The position numbers and the translations under genes were made by a program. DNA of 64,000 nucleotides from Taeniopygia guttata (taxonomy: Eukaryota; Chordata; Aves; Passeriformes; Estrildidae), in NCBI RefSeq assembly GCF_048771995.1, contig NC_133050.1, positions 6,372,501 through 6,436,500 of the forward strand, in the 5' to 3' direction. Below are positions 25,101 to 37,100 of this stretch, one piece after another. Position 1 is the stretch's first letter. Each line of letters begins with the position of its first letter. A model generated the notes under the pieces. That model was given only the letters and a program-made list of their open reading frames with translations. It had not been told where the DNA came from and searched no databases.

Positions 25101-28100
25101 TGTCATTTGGGCAGGGAGATCCTTAAAAACAGAATTGTCAAAAAAAAAAAAAAAAAACAAGGAGCTCGTTCCCTTGGCAACAGTCATGTTGGAATTGGCC
25201 TTAGGGTAGGAGCTAAAAACCCACTCAAAAATCAGATTTTTCAGCTCCTGAGAGGAGGAGGGTGCTGGCACCGGGGTCACCCCCTGCACCCCCAGGTTTT
25301 GGGGGAATTTTCTCTTTTTTTTTTTGTGTGTGACAAGCTTGGGGGATTTGGGGTGGTTCAGAATTTTGGGGTTTTTTTTTCCTGTGCTCTGCCCCCCCCT
25401 CTCAGAGATCAGGGTGTGAGCAGCTGGTTCGTGGCTCCCTGGAGTCAGGGAATGCTGATTTACAGGGAAATCCTCTGGAATTTGGGATTTAGGGTGAGAA
25501 TATTTCATGTGAGAAGCATCCTCTGGCTTTTCCCATCCCAGAAATGCTCATTTACTGGGAAATCCTCTGGAATTTGGGATTTAGGGTGAAGATATTTCAT
25601 GTAAGAAGCATCCTCTGGCTTTTCCCATTCCCAGAAATGCTCATTTACAGGGAATTCCTCTGGAATTTGGGATTTAGGATGAGAATATTTCATGTGGGAA
25701 GGTGTCAGGCCCCTGGAATCAGGGAATGCTCATTTAAAATTGGGAATTTGTGATTTAGGGTGGTAATATTTCATGATGGAAGCATCCTCTTGCTGTTCCC
25801 CTTCCCAGAAATGCTCATTTACAGGGAATTCCTCTGGAATTTGGGGTTTGGGGTGAGGATATTTCGTGTGGGAAGCGTCCTCTTGCTGTTCTCCTTCCCA
25901 GAAAATCTCATTTACAGGGAATTCTTCTGGAATTTGGGATTTAGGCTGAGAATATTTCATGTGAGAAGCATCCTCTGGCTTTTCCCCTTTCCAGAAATGC
26001 TCATTTGCAGGGAATTCCTCTGGAATTTGGGATTTAGGGTGAGAATATTTCATGTGAGAAGCGTCCTCTGGCTTTTCCCCTTTCCAGAAATGCTCATTTA
26101 CAGAGAAATCCTCTGGAATTTGGGGTTTGGGGTGAGGATATTTTGTGTGAGAAGCATCCCCTGGCTTTTCCCCTTTCCAGAAATGCTCATTTGCAGGGAA
26201 TTCCTCTGGAATTTGGGATTTAGGGTGAGAATATTTCATGTAAGAAGTGTCCTCTTGTTGTTTCCCTTCCCAGGAATGCTCATTTACAGGGAATTCCTCT
26301 GGAATTGGGGATTTAGGGTGAGAATATTTCATGTGGGAAATTGTGAAGCCCCTGGAATCAGGGAATGCTCATTTAAAATCGGAAATTTGGGATTTAGGCT
26401 GAGAATATTTCATGTGAGAAGCATCCTCTTGCTGTTTCCCTTCCCAGAAATGCTCATTTACAGGGAATTCTTCTGGACTTTGGGATTTAGGCTGAGAATA
26501 TTTCATGTGAGAAGCATCCTCTTGCTGTTTCCCTTCCCAGAAATGCTCATTTATAGGGAATTCCTCTGGAATTTGGGATTTAGGGTGAGAATATTTAATT
26601 TGGGAAGGTGTGAGGCCCCTGGAATCAGGGAATGCTCATTTAAAATCGGAAATTTGGGATTTAGGGTGATAATATTCATGTGGGAAGCGTCCTCTTGCTG
26701 TTCCTCTCCCCAGAAATGCTCATTTATAGGGAATTCCTCTGGAATTTGGGATTTGGGGTGGGAATATTTCATGTGAGAAGCATCCTCTGGCTTTTCCCAT
26801 TCCCAGGAATGTTCATTTACAGAGAAATCCTCTGGAATTTGGGATTTAGGCTGAGAATATTTCATGTGGGAAGCGTCCTCTTGCTGTTCCCCTCCCTAGA
26901 AATGCTCATTTACAGGGAATTCCTCTGGAATTTGGGATTTGGGTGAGAATATTTAATTTGGGAAGGTTTGAAGCCCCTGGATTTGGGGAATTCTCATTTA
27001 CAATTGGGAATTTGTGATTTAGGGTGGTAATATTTCATGAGGGAAGCATCCTCTTGCTGTTCCCCTTCCCAGAAATACTCATTTACAGGGAATTCCTCTG
27101 GAATTTGGGATTTGGGGCGAGAAGCTTCATCCTCTTGCTGTTTCCCTTCCCAGAAATGCACATTTACAGGGAATTCCTCTGGAATTTGGGGTTTTGGGTG
27201 AGAATATTTCATTTGGAAGGTCACAGGGAGGGGGATCCCACCCTGCTGGAACATCTGGATCCCCCCTGAACCTCTGGATCTCCCATCCCCCCTGCCCCTG
27301 GCAGAGCCAAGCACACTCAGGGCTGCATATTCCTGAATATTCCTCAAATATTTCCCACTTTTAGGGAATATTTTCCCATTCCTGTGCCAGTGTGGGAGGG
27401 AGGGAGTGGCTGTGGGGGCTGGAGGTGCAAAAGGTGGGAGCTGCCAGTAGGAAATTGAGGCACCAGTGGAGTTTTTGGGTGGATTTATCCCCGTGGGGAG
27501 AACAGAAACTCCCAAAATTCTGCATCTCCTGCATCCTGCCTGTACCTCACACACACAGGGATGTTTTTTGGAGTCCTAAATGCTGAAAATTTCAATTTTC
27601 TGACCTCAAAGAGAACGCTGCATTTAATTAAATCCACTTGGAGCCCTGTCCTGGATCAGTTGGATCCTTCCCACCTCCACTTTTCACTCCAAGTCTGCTC
27701 CAGCATCTTCTCCCTGCCTGGATCTGCATTTTTGGGGATATTTGGGTGTCACTGGATTGAGGAAGGAACCAGCCTTGGAATTGTAGGAGTTCCTAGAGGG
27801 ATGAGATGTCACAGCACCCAAAAAAAGGAGCAGGTTTCCCTCTCCTGGGAAATCTGGGAGCTGCTCATCTGCCTGGAAATTTGAGTTCTGGGTGTTCCAG
27901 ATTGTGGATTCACACCCTGCAAAAAAAATAAAATAAAATAAAAAAAGGATGTGCACAGCAGATGTCGGAGGTTTCCTGATCCGTGAGTTTAAAATTCCCA
28001 CCGATTCCTGCAGGGAAAAGTGGGGATGGAGCTGAGGAGGGAATTCCTGGGACGTAAAAAGAAAAAGGAGCTTTGAAAAAACATCTGTGCCCAAAGGGAT

Positions 28101-31100
28101 GAATTGGAGCTTTGTGATGCTGAAAGAAGGAGGGAAATGAGGAGTTTTTTTTTTGGGAAAGAAGGAGGGAAATTTTGGGAAAAAAGGAGGGAAATGAGAA
28201 GGGTTTTTTTGGGAAAGAAGGAGGGAAATTTTGGGAAAGAAGGAGGGAAATGAAAAGGGGTTTTTGGGAGAGAAGGAGGAAAATGAGAAATGGTTTTTAG
28301 GAAAGAAGGAGGGAAATGAGAAATGTTTTTTGGGAAAGGAGGGAAATAAGAAGGGATTTTTTAGGAAAGAAGGAGGGAAATTTTGGGAAAGAAGGAGGGA
28401 AATGAAAAGGGGTTTTTGGGAAGGAAGGAGGGAAATGAGAAGGGATTTTTAGGAAAGAAGGAGGGAAATTTTGGGAAAGAAGGAGGGAAATGAGAAATGT
28501 TTTTTGGGAAAAGAGGGAAATGAGAAGGGATTTTTTTTTGGGAAAGAAGGAGGGAAATGAGGAATGTTTTTTGGGAAAAGAGGGAAATGAGAAGGGTTTT
28601 TTGGGAAAGAAGGAGGGAAATTTTGGGAAAGAAGGAGGGAAATGAGGAGGTTTTTTTTTGGGAGAGAAGGAGGGAAATTTTGGGAAAGAAGGAGGGAAAT
28701 GAGAAGGGTTTTTAGGGAGAGAAGGAGGGAAATGAGAAGGGATTTTTAGGAAAGAAGGAGGGAAATTTTGGGAAAGAAGGAGGGAAATGAGAAATGTTTT
28801 TTGGGAAAAGAGGGAAATGAGAAGGGATTTTTTTTTGGGAAAGAAGGAGGGAAATGAGGAATGTTTTTTGGGAAAAGAGGGAAATGAGAAGGGTTTTTTG
28901 GGAAAGAAGGAGGGAAATTTTGGGAAAGAAGGAGGGAAATGAGGAGGTTTTTTTTTGGGAGAGAAGGAGGGAAATTTTGGGAAAGAAGGAGGGAAATGAG
29001 AAGGGGTTTTTGGGAAAGAAGGAGGGAAATTTTGGGAAAGAAGGAGGGAAATGAAAAGGGTTTTTAGGGAGAGAAGGAGGGAAATGAGAAGGGATTTTTA
29101 GGAAAGAAGGAGGGAAATTTTGGGAAAGAAGGAGGGAAATGAGAAATGTTTTTTGGGAAAAGAGGGAAATGAGAAGGGATTTTTTTTTGGGAAAGAAGGA
29201 GGGAAATGAGGAATGTTTTTTGGGAAAAGAGGGAAATGAGAAGGGTTTTTTGGGAAAGAAGGAGGGAAATTTTGGGAAAGAAGGAGGGAAATGAGGAGGT
29301 TTTTTTTTGGGAAAGAAGGAGGGAAATTTTGGGAAAGAAGGAGGGAAATGAAAAGGGGTTTTTGGGAGAGAAGGAGGGAAATGAGAAATGTTTTTTGGGA
29401 AAGGAGGGAAATGGGGATGGGGACAGTTCCTGCTGGATTGGGACGGTCATTTCTGGCTGGGGAGAGTCCCTGTTGGATGGGGACGCTTGTTGCTGGATGG
29501 GGACATTCATTTTTGGATGGGGACAGTCACTGCTGCCTGGGGACACTTAATTTCTGGATGGGGACATTCATTTCTGGATGGGGACACTAATTTCTGGATG
29601 GGGACACTCATTTTTGGATGGGGACAGTCACTGCTGCCTGGGGACACTTAATTTCTGGCTGGGGACAGTCACTGCAGGATGGGGACACTTGTTGCTGGAT
29701 GGGGACATTCATTTTTGGATGGGGACAGTAATTTCTGCCTGGGGACAGTAATTTCTGGTTGGGGACACTTCTTGCTGGATGGGGACACTAATTTCTGCCT
29801 GGGGACAGTCATTTCTGAATGGGGACATTCATTTTTGGATGGGGACAGTAATTTCTGGCTGGGGACACTCGTTGCTGGATGGGGACATTCATTTTTGGAT
29901 GGGGACAGTAATTTCAGGTTGGGGACAGTCCCTGCTGGACTGGGACGGTCATTTCTGGTTGGGGACACTTTTTGCTGTATGGGGACAGTAATTTCTGTCT
30001 GGGGACAGTCCATGTGGGATGGGGACAGTAATTTCTGGATGGGGACATTCATTTCTGGCTGGGGACAATCTCTGTTGGCTGGGGACAGTCCCTGCTGGAC
30101 TGGGACGGTCATTTCTAGATGGGGACACTTGGGGACACTCGTTGCTGGATGGGGACACTCATTTCTGGCTGGGGACAGCAAGTGACTTCTCTGGAAATGG
30201 TTTTTTTTTATCCCAAATTTGAGGCTTCTCTGGAAATTGTTTAAATCCCAGATTTGAGGTTTTTCTTGAAATGGTTTAAATCCCAGTTTGAGGCTTCTTT
30301 TTTGAATGGTTTTAATCCCAAATTTGAGGCTTCTCTGGAATTTAATTCCAAATTTGAGGCTTCTCTGGGAATGTTTTAAATCCCAGTTTGAGGCTTCTCG
30401 GGAAATTTTGAAAAAAAAAAAAATCCCAAATTTGGGTTTTTTCTTGAAATGGTTTTAATCCCAAATTTGAGGCTTCTCTGGGAATGGTTTTAAACCCATT
30501 TTGGGGCTTCTCTGGAAATTATTTTAATCTCAGTTTGAGGCTTCTCTGGGAATGGTTTTAATCCCAGTTTCCACGTGCAGAGAGCACATTTTGGGGACAA
30601 TAATTCCATTTTTTTGTGCAAAGAGCACATTTTGGGGACACTGAGGGTTTCAATAATTCCATTTTTTTGTGCAGAGGGCACCGTTTGGGGACAATAATTT
30701 AATTTTTTTCTGAAGAGGGCACATTTTGGGGACAATAATTCAATTTTTTTCTGCAGAGGGCACATTTTGGGGACAATAATTTCATTTTTTTTGTGCAGAG
30801 GACATATTTTGGGGACAATAATTTCAATTTTTTGTGCAGAGAGCACATTTTGGGGACAATAATTTCATTTTTTTCTGCAGAGGACACATTTTGGGGACAA
30901 TAATTTCATTTTTTTGTGCAGAGAGCCAGCCCACGACGTCAGATGAGACCGTGGTGGCCGGGGGCACGGTGGTGCTCAAGTGCCAGGTGGAAGATCCCGA
31001 CGATTCCTCCCTGCAATGGTCCAACCCTGCCCAGCAGACCCTGTACTTCGGGGAAAAAAGAGGTAAAATCCCAAAATTGGGGGAAAAAATAAGTAAAATT

Positions 31101-34100
31101 CCAGTTTGTGGTAAAATTCCATAGTTGGGGAAAAAAGAGGTAAAATCCCAATTCGAGGTAAAAATCCCAATTTAAGGTAAACCCCATAGCTGGGGAAAAA
31201 ACAAGATAAAATCCTAATTTGAGGTAAAATCCCACAGTTGTGGAAAAAGGAGGTAAAATCCCAATTTGAGATAAAATCCCAATTTGAGGTAAAATCCCAC
31301 AGTTGTGGAAAAAGGAGATAAAATCACAATTTCTTTTCCCTTTCTTTCTTTTCCCTTTCTTTCTTTTCCCTGTTTTTTTATCCCGTTTTTTTCTTGGTTT
31401 TTTTTTGCTGTTTTTTTTCCTTGTTTTTTCCCCCTGTTTTTTTTCCCCTGTTTTTTTTCCCCCTTTTTTTTTTCCCTGTTTTTTTTTTCCCTGTTTTTTT
31501 TTTTTTCCTGTTTTTTCCCTCCTGTTTTTTCCCTCCTGTTTTTTCCCCCTGTTTTTTCCTCCTGTTTTTCCCTCCTGTTTTTCCCTCCTGTTTTTTCCCT
31601 CCTGTTTTTTCCCTCCTGTTTTTTCCCTCCTGTTTTTTCCCTCCTGTTTTTTCCCTCCTGTTTTTTCCCTCCTGTTTTTTTCCTCCTGTTTTTTCCTCCT
31701 GTTTTTCCCTCCTGTTTTTTCCCTCCTGTTTTTTCCCCCCTGTTTTTTCCCCCCTGTTTTTTTCCCCCTGTTTTTTTTCCCCCTGTTTTTTTTCCCCCTG
31801 TTTTTTTCCCCCTGTTTTTTTCCCCCCTGTTTTTTTTTCCCCCTGTTTTTTTTTCCCCCTGTTTTTTTTCCCCCCTGTTTTTTTTCCCCTGTTTTTTTTC
31901 CCCCTGTTTTTTTTTTCCCCTGTTTTTTCCCTTGGTTTTTCGGGTTTTTTTTCAGGGTTTTTTTCAGGGTTTTTTTCAGGGTTTTTTTCAGGGTTTTTTT
32001 CTGGGCCTTTTCTGGGCCTTTTCTGGGCCTTTTCTGGGCCTTTTCTGGGCCTTTTTTCTGGGCCTTTTCTGGGCCTTTTTTCTGGTCTTATTTGGGTTTT
32101 TTCTGGGCCTTTTTTCTGGTCTTATTTGGGTTTTTTTCAGGTCTTTTTCCGGTCTTTTTTTCTGGTTTTTTTTTTTCCCTTGTTTTTTCATTTTTCTTCT
32201 TTTTTTTTTTCTGTTTTTTTTTCCCCTTGTTTTTTCTTTTTTTTTCCCTTTTTTTCTCACTCTATTATCCTTATTTCCACCCCCAGCCCTGCGGGATAAC
32301 CGGATCCAGCTGGAGAGATCCACCCCCAACGAACTGACCATCAGCATCAGCGACGTGGTGCTGGCGGACGAGGGCGAGTACACCTGCTCCATCTTCACCA
32401 TGCCCGTCAGGACTGCCAAGGCCCTGGTCACCGTGCTGGGTAGGACACGGGCACGGCCCTCGGCTGTGCCAGCCTGGGTGAAAGAATGCCCTTTGTGCCC
32501 TAAAATTCATGTTGGGACAGCCTGGCTGGAAGATTTTCCTCTGTTCCTAAAATTATTGTGCCAGCCTGGGTGAAGGATTGTCCTTTGTGCCCTAAAATTC
32601 AGATTGGGACAGCCTGGCTGAAAGAATTGTCCTCTGTGCCCTAAAATCCAGATTGGGACAGCCTGGCTGGAAGATTGCCCTCTGTTCCTAAAATTATTGT
32701 GCCAGCCTGGGTGAAAGATTGTCCTTTGTGCCCTAAAATCCAGATTGGAACAGCCTGGCTGAAAGAATTGCCCTTTATGCCCTAAAATTCATGTTGGGAC
32801 AGCCTGGCTGGAAGATTGTCCTCTGTGCCCTAAAATTCAGATTGGGACAGCCTGGCTGGAAGATTTCCTTAAAAAATCTGTGCTTAAAATTCAGATTGTG
32901 CCAGCCTGGGTGAAGGATTGTCCCCTGTGCCCTAGAATTCAGATTGTGCCACCCTTGCTAAAGGATTTTCCACTGTCCCTAAAGTCCAGGTTTTTCCTAA
33001 AGTCCAGATTGTGCCACTCTTGTTAAAAGATCATCCACTGTTCCTAAAGTCCATATTGTGCCAGCCTGGCTGCAAGATTGCCCTCTGTTCCTAAAATTTA
33101 GGTTGGGACAGCCTGGCTGAAAGATTGCCCTCTGTGCCCTAAAATTCAGGTTGGGACAGCCTTACGAAAAGATTTCCCAGTGCCAGGGGCAGGATTTGGG
33201 GTTTCAAGGGCTGGATTTGGGATGCCAGGGCAGGATTTGGGGTGGATTTGGGGTTCCAGGGGCAGGATTTGGAGTACCAGGGGCGGGATTTGGGATGCCA
33301 GAGCAGGATTTTTGGTTCCAGGGGCAGGATTTGGGATGCCAGGGCAGGATTTGATATACCAGGACAGGATTTGGGGTGAATTTGTGATACCAGGCCAGGA
33401 TTTGGGGTGGATTTGGGGTTCCTGGTGCAGAATTTGGAGTACCAGGGGCAGGATTTGAGATACCAGGCCAGGATTTGGGGTGGATTTGTGATACCAGGGC
33501 AGGATTTGGGGTGAATTTGTGATACCAGGACAGGATTTGGGGTGGATTTGGGGTTCCAGGGGCAGGATTTGGAGTGCCAGGGGTGGGATTTGGGATGCCA
33601 GGGCAGGATTTGATATACCAGGACATGATTTGGGGTGGCTTTGTGATACCAGGCCAGGATTTGGGGTGGATTTGTGATACCAGGACAAGATTTGGGGTGG
33701 ATTTATGATACCAGGCCAGGATTTCAGCTACCAGGACAGGATTTGAGCGTGTCCCAGATGCCATCCCCGTGCGTGTGCCCCATTTCGGGGTGGCACTGCC
33801 CCTCCTGTGCCACATTTGGGGTTTTTCCCCTTCCCCCTGCAGGGATCCCGCAGAAGCCGCAGATCTTCGGGCACGAGCAGCCCATCGACGAGGAGAAGGT
33901 GGCGCGGCTGCTGTGCCGCTCGTCCGGCAGCAAACCCGCGGCGCAGCTGCGCTGGAGGAAGGGCAACCGCGACATCAAGGGTGGGTGGCATTGGCACCAG
34001 GGTGTGGGGTGGCATTGTCACCAGGGTGGTATTGTCACTGTGGGGTGGCATTGTCGCCGTGGGGTGGGATTTTTGCCATGGGGTGGCATTTTCATCATGG

Positions 34101-37100
34101 GATGGGTGGCGTTGTCGTCGTAGGGTGGCATTGTCAACGTGGGATTGGTGGCATTGTCACTGTGGGACTGTCACTGTGGGGTGGCATTGTCACCATGGGA
34201 TGGCATTGTCGCTGTGGGATTGGTGGCACTGTCATCGTGGGATTGGTGGCATTGTCACCATGGGATTGGTGGCATTGTCACCGTGAGATGGGCGGCACTG
34301 TCACCGTGGGATTGGTGGCATTGTCATCGTGGCATGGGTGGCATTGTCACTGTGGGATTGGTGGCATTGTCACTGGGGATTGGTGGCATTGTCAGCGTGG
34401 GATTGGTGGCATTGTCACTATCACTGTGGGATTGGTGGCATTGTCATCGTGGCATGGATGGCACTGTCACCATGGGACAGGTGGCACTGTCACCGTGGGG
34501 TGGCATTGTCACCATGGGATGGCATTGTCGCTGTGGAATAGGTGTCATTGTCACTGTGGGATTGGTGGCATTGTCACTGTGAGATGGGTGGCACTGTCAT
34601 CGTGACATGGGTGGCACTGTCACCATGGGATGGGTGGCACTGTTGCTGTGGGATTGGTGGCACTGTCACCGTGGGATTGGTGGCACTGTCACCATAGGAT
34701 GCGTGGCACTGTCACCGTGGGATTGGTGGCATTGTCACCATGAGATTGGTGGCATTGTCACCATGGGGTGGGTGGCACTGTCGCTGTGGGATGGGTGGCA
34801 TTGTCACCATGGGATGGGTGGCATTGTAGAATGGGTGGCATTGTCACCATTGGATGGGTGGCATTGTCACTGTGGATGGGTGGCATTGTCGCCATTGGAT
34901 GGGTGGCATTGTCACTGTGGATGGGTGGCATTGTCACCATGGCATGAGTGGCATTGTCACCATGGGACAGGTGGCACTTTCACTGTGGGGTGGCATTGTC
35001 ACCATGGGGTGGGATTGTCACCATGGGACAGGTGGCACTGTCACTGTGAGATGGGTGGCATTGTCACCATTGGATGGGTGGCATTGTCACCGTGGGGTGG
35101 GTGGCACTGTTATTATTTGTTATAATATATAATATAAAGTAATATAATGTAACATAATAAAATATAATATAGCATAATATAGCATAATATCACATAGCAA
35201 TATAATATACCATAACGTAATATATTTTATTATAATATATTATAATACAACTGTTATATTAAAATGTAATATATATTATAACATAAGATATTATAACATA
35301 ATCGTATAACATAACATACTATAGTGTAGTAGAATACAATGTAATCTAATATAGTATAATACCGTGTTATATAATATAGTATAATATAATATAAATGTAA
35401 TTATATAGATAATAAAATGCATTTATAATACAGTTGTAATACAAATATAATGCAGTAATAATGCATTAATAGTGCAGTAATCATACAGTTATAATGCAAC
35501 TATTATGCAGATATAATGCATTAATAATACATTAATAATGCAGTTATAATGCAATTATTATGCAGTAATAATGCATTAACAATGCAGTAATAATACATTT
35601 ATAATGCAGTAATAATGCATTAATGGTGCAGTAATAATACAGTTATAATGCACTTATTATGCAGATATAATGCATTAATAATACATTAATAATGCAGTAA
35701 TAATACAGTTATAATGCAATTATTATGCAGTAATAATGCATTAACAATGCAGTAATAATACAATTATAATGCAGTAATAATGCATTAATAGTGCAGTAAT
35801 AATTCATTAATAATGCAGCAATAATATTATTAAAATGCAGTAATAATGCATTAATAGTGCAGTAATAATACAGTTAAAATGCACTTACTATGCAGATATA
35901 ATGCATTAATAATACATTAATAATGCAGTAATAATACAATTATAATGCAATTATTGTGCAGTAATAATGCAATAACAATGTCCCCCTCTGTCCCCCCTGT
36001 CCCCTCTGTCCCTGTGTCCCCTGTCCCACAGACTCGGGCACCGAGGTGGTGGAGGACCCCAACGGCAAAACCTTCACGGTGACCAGCCGGGTGGAGTTCC
36101 GTGTCACCAAGGAGGACAACGAGGTCGAGGTCACCTGCACCGTGGACCACGAGTCCCTGCAGAACTCCGAGAGGTCCACCACGCAGAAGCTGCAGGTCCA
36201 CTGTAGGTGCCAGGGGACATTTGGGGTGGCATTGGACCTTCAGGAGACCCCACACGGGTCCTGTCCCCAAATCCTGTTTGTCCCCATCTCCCAGAGCTTC
36301 ATCCCTGCACCTCTTCCCACCCCTGTCCCCAAATCCTTCTCACCATCTCCAGACTTTTGTCCCTGCTCCACTTCCCTCATCCTGTCCCCAAATCCATCTC
36401 CAGAGGTTTGTCCCTTCACCTCTTCCCACCTCTGTCCCCAAATCGTTGTCCCCATCTCCAGGGATTTGTCCCTGCATCACTTCTCTCATCTTGTCCCCAT
36501 CTCCAGGGGTTTGTCCCTGCTCCACTTCCCACCCCTGTCCCCAAATCCTTCTTGTCAGGGCATTATTTGGGGTTCCAGGTGCAGGATTTGGGATGCCAGG
36601 GCAGGATTTGGAGTGCCAGGTGCTGGGTTTGGGATTCCAGGTGCAGGATTTGGGGTTCCAGGTGCAGGATTTGGGATGCCAGGTGGAAGATTCGGAGTGC
36701 CAGGTGCTGGGTTTGGGATTCCAGGGGCGGGATTTGGGATGCCAGTGTAGGATTTGTGGTTCCAGGGCAGAATTTGGAGTACCAGGTACAGGGTTTGAGG
36801 TTCCAGGTGCAGGATTTGGGGTTCCAGGTGCAGGATTTGGGGTTCCAGGTGCAGGATTTGGGATACCAGGTGCAGGATTTGGGGTTCCAGGTGCAGGATT
36901 TGGGGTTCCAGGTGCAGGATTTGGGGTTCCAGGTGCAGGATTTGTGGTTCCAGGTGCAGGATTTGTGGTGCCAGGCAGAATTTGGGGTTCCAGACCCTCA
37001 CCCCACTGTTCTCTCCCCCTTTTCCAGACAAGCCCACGGCGAAGATCGAGCCTCACCCGCAGTACCCACGCGAGGGGGAGAAGCTGCAGCTGCAGTGTGA

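Noticed and set aside
31303-32573. Phe/Pro-rich open frames of 300-422 codons
   Set aside because: Product of the pyrimidine-only intron 2 array. Only 32287-32439 in the CADM3 frame is exon.
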